From: Phoronis ovalis
Taxonomy: Eukaryota; Phoronida; Phoronidae
NCBI GenBank assembly: GCA_028565635.1
Contig: JAOXYB010017785.1
Coordinates: 7,144-18,571, forward strand
Length of the DNA: 11,428 nt
Reading direction: 5' to 3'
Both the position numbers and the translations under genes were made by a program. The notes under the pieces were generated by a model. The model was not told where the DNA came from and ran no database searches. It saw only the letters and a program-made list of their open reading frames with translations. Of the stretch, positions 7,475 through 11,428 are shown piece by piece (position 1 is the first letter of the stretch; each line of letters starts with the position of its first letter).

Positions 7475-8656
7475 GTATTTTTTGTTATATGCATATATGC
7501 TAAGAAGATATGGTTTTGGAAGTTTTTCTCAAACATAATATTATTATAGTACTTCAGTTGCTTTTAAACATATTTTGATGATATTTCAATTATGAATTGT
7601 TTGCCAGTTTGCTTTCACTTTTGATTTCCTAAAATTTTTCTAGCAAAATTTAAAAAACACTCCCTGACATGTATGCATGCATTTTCACTTGTTATGAATC
7701 TTAGCTATTGTAGAGATAAACAATTACTTTAAAAGTATAAAAAAATGTTATGACATTTGCAATGCAATCGCTGCATCTGTACTGTATTACTTGTGCTGTA
7801 CAATTAGAAAGGTTGTCACTCTGAATGGAATGCATCAAATGGAGCAGATGTGCAGACAGAAGTCATTTAGAAAAATCAATATACCAATTATTATCCCATC
7901 GTGTTTCCATAGCAACTAGTAGTTGTCATAGTAGTTTACATTTGTGTACGGTAATGACAGAACATAATCATGCAAAATACATAACTTATAATGGATAATA
8001 ATTTTCCATGTGCATAATTGATATTATTACGTGATAAAGTATTTGAATCCATTAGTACCAGTATATTTTTTAATTTAGAAATTTAATATTAAAATGTTAG
8101 CAAGAATTAGGTAGTATAGCAAAATGAACCAATCTGTCTATGTGTTGCTGAATGCATACCTTGAGGTGAATTGAGAATTTGATCATTCACAAAATGCTGT
8201 GAATTGTGGGATTGATTGGATTTAATAATTTTGCCACACCACCTAGATTAGACATGTAGGAAATATTTATTGAAGAGTAATATATATAAATATATAAATA
8301 TTATAAATATATGTTCATGGCCGTCTATCAGTATACAGACTATTCGCAAGCATTAGGTGGCATTAATGGTCATGTACCCGGTCAATCTCACAAGGTAAAG
8401 TTTTTGGATGAGCCACATGGTTGCTTGGAATTGTAGAAATGTTTGAGTTTGACTGCATGGTTGCAGCCTTAAGTGCATGAGAATTATCTGTTTTAATAAA
8501 AAAAAATTTTTTATTTATACGTTTGATCATGCATTTTGAAGTACAATTAGTAAAAAAAACTTTTGAAATTTAAATTGTTTCTGCATATTACATTCTATGC
8601 TAATTTCCTTACATTTGATTGGATTTTTGTGTATAGCATTCAGATGAAATGATTCT
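7475..8656. other. Intron 2 of gene 2 or post-truncation DNA; no exon found
   Basis: I searched by eye for the exon 3 landmarks (GRVVLLF, EETQING, IENFK) in all plus-strand frames and found none. The stretch is AT-rich with an AT-only tract at about 8279-8312 (TATATATAAATATATAAATA). Nothing else is supportable. Confidence 0.5.
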
Positions 8657-8746
8657 AGGACAAATACCCCCCCGGACATAAACCCCCAGACAATTACCCA
8701 CTGGACAAATGCCCCCCAAGCCAAATACCCCCGGACATATACCCAC
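8657..8746 (+). repeat. Left terminal inverted repeat
   Basis: Units in order: GGACAAATACCCCCC, GGACATAAACCCCCA, GACAATTACCCACT, GGACAAATGCCCCCCA, AGCCAAATACCCCC, GGACATATACCCACC. The second unit is the one absent from the right arm. Confidence 0.75.
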
Positions 8747-9090
8747 CATCAAAAAAAAAAATTTGGGAAATAAAATGTATAATAAAGGAAAATTAAATTG
8801 TATTTTTTAATCATTTTATTTTGTCCATGGTAAGTATTAGAACAAAATTGCTTGAGTAATTTAAATTGCAATCATAATTGCTCCTACTCATACTCCTACT
8901 TTGAGTAAATCAATTTAGTTCTTTAATCATATTTCTTTGATCACTAATCATAATAAAATTTATGCAATTGTAACTGGCATCATAAAAATTGCTTCTGTTT
9001 GTTAATTGCAATCATCTTTCAAATGCAAACATCAAACAACAACAAATCTTTCATCCTAAAATCATATACGTGACAGCTGAAAATATTTAT

Positions 9091-9170
9091 GGGGTGTGTA
9101 TATGTCCGGGGGGTATTTGGCTTGGTGGGTATTTGTCCAGTGGGTAATTGTCCGGGGGGGTATTTGTCCT
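9091..9170 (-). repeat. Right terminal inverted repeat
   Basis: On the minus strand it has the same unit order as the left arm but lacks one unit. The ends are TGTCCT outside and GGGTGTGTATATGTCC inside. Confidence 0.75.
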
Positions 9171-9175
9171 GATAC

Positions 9176-9640
9176 CAAAATCCACCTACGTTTATGGTTT
9201 AGTGCGAAATGAAAAATCAGGCCTATTATATATACAATATTTAAAATCATTCCTTTAACGCACCCCTGTTTGAATAGTAACGCACTTGAACTGACAGGAA
9301 AACATGCGCACCACCCCCTTTGGAGCAGAAAGAGATTTTGTTTTGTTTCGGCACTTTTCTGGGCGGATTGTTACAATAGGAGTGGAATTGGGGTGTTTTT
9401 TTTGGGAGACGTTTCAGCGACCTTTTTCGATTACTGAACTGATATTTTTCTGAAATCGATATTTCTAAATAAACGCACCACCCTTTTGAAAAAGTGTCTG
9501 CCAGCCCTGATTTTGCTCCTGAAATTTGTTGTCAGTTTTTACACATGCGTGACGTCCAAATATCACTAACCCCCTACGTTTGACCCAGGGGGTGAGAGGT
9601 AACTCTTATACGAAACACTACGTTTGTGGTCATAGTGATA
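9176..9640. other. CpG-richer noncoding block with recurring motifs, candidate repeat
   Basis: CTACGTTT recurs at 9186, 9574 and 9618. AACGCAC occurs at about 9259, 9289 and 9473, and CGCACCACCC at about 9308 and 9475. CpG is far denser than in flanks. No frame is open and no inverted ends are visible. It abuts the foldback element, so it may be a separate inserted repeat or a single-copy regulatory block. TGACGTC at 9550-9556 is one base short of a CRE. Confidence 0.35.
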
Positions 9641-9668
9641 ACTTCTGAGATGATCCTTAAGAAAGTTA

Positions 9669-9683
9669 TCACACACACACACT
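9669..9683. repeat. (AC)7 microsatellite
   Basis: A short AC run followed by TAATATATAT. It is noncoding. Confidence 0.7.
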
Positions 9684-9855
9684 AATATATATTTTTGTGT
9701 ACCAATATTTCCTAGTGTGCTATAGAGCTGCAAACCTATTGGTTTTGTATGTGTTTTTTCTTTTATCTTCTTTAAGTTTTCAGCAAGCCATAACTCGCAG
9801 ATGGTCACAGTTAACATGGTATTTGAATTATGATCTCTACAGGGTGGGACATTGT

Positions 9856-9889
9856 TGACCTTGAGGTCAAAAGGTAGTTGGAAAGGTCA
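9856..9889. promoter_or_regulatory. Cluster of three AGGTCA half-sites
   Basis: TGACCT-TG-AGGTCA (9856-9869) is an everted repeat with 2-base spacing, and another AGGTCA lies at 9884-9889. These are nuclear-receptor half-sites. ER2 is not a preferred spacing for common dimers, so this could be chance. No promoter is attached. Confidence 0.22.
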
Positions 9890-10370
9890 AATTTTTATTT
9901 TTTGGCATCTTTTTAAGTAATTTATGGAGGAAAAATGCTGTAATTTAAAAGTTAGTGCTACAGGCTTGTAATATGACAGGATCAGGTTAGTTAACCATGT
10001 TGTCAACATTATCTAGGATCAAAACATTAGTTCAAAATTGCTTGAAACTTTCAGAAGTTTGGCATTTTACAATCTGATACCCGTAAACTACTGACAATAA
10101 TGAGGCATAGAACTATAAAACGTTAAAAAAAAGTTAAAAGCATCCATTTGACATGTGCCTATTCCGGAATTAAAAATAGCCTGATTTAGTTGTTAAAGAG
10201 TTATGATGCTAAACACAATTTAATGTGGAACAATTTTAAACAAAGCTGGAATGAATGAAAGTCAATCTCAATGTGCTTTGAATTCCATGCATATTTTGTA
10301 TATTAAGAATGTATCAAAACAAAATATTCCAAAAAATGTGAAAATTTTGATTAAGAAAACATTTAATGAA
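9890..10370. other. AT-rich noncoding stretch
   Basis: I see no gene, RNA or clear repeat here. Short open frames at its right end overlap the tRNA-like segment and show no coding character. Confidence 0.5.
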
Positions 10371-10373
10371 CTA

Positions 10374-10446
10374 CTGTTCTGGCTGGATTCGAACTCACAG
10401 CCATCATATATGGTGATGAAACAGCCCAGTACTCCTATCCATTGAA
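10374..10446 (-). repeat. tRNA-like segment, probable tRNA-derived SINE fragment or tRNA pseudogene
   Basis: On the minus strand, an A-box-like TAGGAGTACTGG (10437-10426, 9 of 12 to consensus) is followed 42 bases on by a B box AGTTCGAATCC (10395-10385). This is close to normal tRNA spacing. Between them CATCA/TGATG forms a perfect 5-bp anticodon-type stem with a 7-base loop CCATATA (anticodon position ATA, but C rather than T before it). The acceptor stem does not pair, the D stem is poor and the regular T stem is broken, although a shifted GGCTG/CAGCC stem forms. A functional tRNA is therefore unlikely. No SINE tail or target duplication is visible. Confidence 0.5.
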
Positions 10447-10816
10447 AACTGATCACTGTAATGTAAGTGTTAACGTTTTGCATTTATTACAGATGGTGTA
10501 TAGGTAACACTAAATGGTGCCAGATGCAGCATGTTGCTGCGGGAATCCTAATATTGATTGCCATTTCTTACACATTCCTGGCTTAGCATGTTATAATATA
10601 GATGCATTTATAATTTTTAATATTTGATGGCAAGTTTAAAAAAGACGTTGCAAGGTATTTAGATCATACAGAGGTCATGGAAGGCAATCCCAATAACCCT
10701 TGCCATAAAGTCATTTTTTTTCCTATTATACTTTCTGGGTACAATATCTCTGTTTTCCTTGAAGATAATTCATGGTATCTTTTGGTCACTTATCATTCAT
10801 GTTGCTATTCTTTCAG

Positions 10817-10992
10817 GATCAGAATTAGCACCGTTGTCTTTTTATGGTAAAGATAAAAAGAAGCTAGACCTATCAACTTCAACAATGAAAGAACCTGATG
10901 ATTTGGCATCAATAGTGAAACATCGAAGGGAACTTGTTGCAAAGGCTGCTATTGAAAAAGAACAAAGGCAAAAAGAAGACAGAGCTAAGTAG
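10817..10992 (+). CDS. Unidentified coding exon with a charged C-terminal helix
   Basis: The acceptor CATGTTGCTATTCTTTCAG is excellent. The frame is then open from 10817 in phase 1 to TAG at 10990-10992, about 57 residues: GSELAPLSFYGKDKKKL..., then EPDDLASIVKHRRELVAKAA and a K/E/R-rich end. The tail looks like a long charged helix or coiled coil, typical of nuclear or RNA-processing proteins, but I do not recognise the family. It is not CRAL-TRIO. Splicing from gene 2 exon 2 (phase 0) would read DQN then stop, so it should belong to another gene. It could be the last exon (ATTAAA at 11042-11047 as poly(A) signal) or an internal one using AA|GTAGGT at about 10989. An upstream TTG-led extension that looks like a signal peptide has no ATG and is intron. 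Confidence 0.5.
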
Positions 10993-11041
10993 GTCGTCTA
11001 AAACTAATCCATGTGCACCAAACTAAATCCCTGGAATATGT

Positions 11042-11047
11042 ATTAAA
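11042..11047 (+). promoter_or_regulatory. Possible variant poly(A) signal
   Basis: ATTAAA lies about 50 bp after the stop of the exon at 10817-10992. It is the commonest variant hexamer and sits at a fitting distance, but there is no strong GT-rich element after it. Confidence 0.3.
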
Positions 11048-11165
11048 AAAATATATTTGTATGATTGAGAAGGTGAAAGGACTACTGCCAGTTTGCATTA
11101 CGAAAACATTTCACCTAAACTGAACCTTAGTATCCTTTGTCACTCAGGCTCTATTCTCCAATTTC

Positions 11166-11189
11166 GAGGATAAACCGGGTTCTATCCTC
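11166..11189. repeat. 24-bp near-perfect palindrome
   Basis: GAGGATA-AACC-G-GGTT-C-TATCCTC: outer 7-bp and inner 4-bp arms with one unpaired C and a 1-base centre. It lies immediately before the microsatellite, possibly the end of a repeat whose tail is the microsatellite. Confidence 0.5.
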
Positions 11190-11190
11190 C

Positions 11191-11428
11191 CATGTACATG
11201 TATACATGTGTATATATACATACATATGTACACACACACATAATGTACATATATACGTATATACAAACATATGCCCACGTATACGTATACATATGCGCAT
11301 ACGCACGCATGTATAAACCCATGTATATACACACACACATATATATATATATACACATGCATATATATAGATACATATATATACATACGTATATACACGT
11401 ACATACACATGCATACACATATACACAC
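11191..11428. repeat. Long alternating purine-pyrimidine satellite (AC/AT/ACAT type)
   Basis: About 240 bp, running off the right edge, of interleaved AC, AT, ACAT, ATGC and ACGT words. Purine and pyrimidine alternate almost without a break. The few interruptions include TAATG, CAAACA, GCCCAC, AAACCC and TAGAT. Such DNA can adopt Z-form and cruciforms. The minus-strand open frames through it (up to 94 aa of Y, V, I, C and M) are artefacts of the simple sequence. Confidence 0.9.

Larger units (their letters stand above)
8657..9170. mobile_element. Foldback/MITE-like element with subrepeat-built inverted termini
   Basis: The left terminus (8657-8746) and the reverse complement of the right terminus (9091-9170) align at about 95 percent, apart from a 14-base insertion in the left arm (after GGACA at about 8679). 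Both outer ends read AGGACAAATACCCCCCCGG. Each arm is itself a row of degenerate 12-16 base units of the form GGACAWWTACCCMCC. The 340-bp centre is AT-rich with no ORF, so any transposase must come from elsewhere. No clear target-site duplication is seen: flanks are TGATTCT on the left and GATACCA on the right. The arms could fold into a large hairpin. I infer a non-autonomous foldback-type DNA element; its superfamily is unknown. Confidence 0.75.

Noticed and set aside
8527-9250. Minus-strand ORFs of 65 and 62 aa (8527-8724 and 9062-9250)
   Set aside because: They span the arms of the foldback element and outside DNA. The repetitive peptide parts come from the GGACA units.
9566-9817. 83-aa minus-strand ORF
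   Set aside because: It crosses an AC microsatellite and the repeat-like block, with no recognisable domain.
10251-10483. Overlapping plus (64 aa) and minus (71 aa) ORFs
   Set aside because: Both read through the tRNA-like segment; composition is not coding-like.
10759-10816. Apparent signal peptide (LKIIHGIFWSLIIHVAILSG) leading into the exon at 10817
   Set aside because: The frame starts with TTG, there is no in-frame ATG, and the hydrophobicity comes from the T-rich tract of a strong splice acceptor.
11144-11428. Overlapping minus-strand ORFs of 78-94 aa rich in Y, V, I, C and M
   Set aside because: They read through the alternating simple repeat in three frames at once; composition is dictated by the ACAT/AT/AC words.
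1-11428. CRISPR array, bacterial operon or phage features
   Set aside because: There are no regularly spaced identical repeats. The split exons with GT-AG introns show a eukaryotic genome.

Overview
This is AT-rich, intron-containing animal DNA with low gene density, microsatellites and short non-autonomous repeats. There are no bacterial operon features. The best-supported content is a head-to-tail pair of CRAL-TRIO genes most like vertebrate RLBP1 (CRALBP, cellular retinaldehyde-binding protein). The gene family and intron sizes of 0.3-0.6 kb point to an invertebrate metazoan, probably marine (a deuterostome or lophotrochozoan). I cannot name the species.

Layout. 1-1117 is AT-rich noncoding DNA. 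1118-1363 is a possible terminal coding exon of an unidentified gene extending off the left edge. 1364-2960 is noncoding, with an inverted-repeat pair (1643-1667 and 2011-2033) and a compositionally odd block (about 2111-2290). Gene 1 is complete: five coding exons between 3188 and 5871, all with canonical GT-AG introns, joining into 304 aa. It has a candidate TATA box at 3002, short upstream ORFs and a poly(A) signal at 5989. Gene 2 starts about 0.63 kb downstream, with exons 1 and 2 (6640-6898 and 7359-7474) closely matching gene 1. No exon 3, 4 or 5 was found in the remaining 3.9 kb, so it is either a gene with a very long intron 2 or a truncated duplicate.

The 3' third holds repeats and one stray exon. 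A 514-bp foldback/MITE-like element has terminal inverted repeats built from short GGACA...ACCC units (8657-9170). A CpG-richer block of repeated motifs follows (about 9180-9640). There is a tRNA-like (SINE-like) segment on the minus strand (about 10374-10446) and an unrecognised, highly charged coding exon (10817-10992). The window ends in a palindrome and about 240 bp of almost unbroken purine/pyrimidine alternation (11191-11428).

Biology. CRAL-TRIO proteins carry hydrophobic ligands such as 11-cis-retinal, tocopherols or phosphoinositides in the cytosol. Gene 1 keeps most of the CRALBP pocket landmarks that I can align from memory, so retinoid or another lipid-carrier role is likely. A perfect DR1 nuclear-receptor motif lies in its last intron. 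I found no wholly new system. The most unusual items are the incomplete second copy, the subrepeat-built foldback element, the tRNA-like segment and the unidentified exon.
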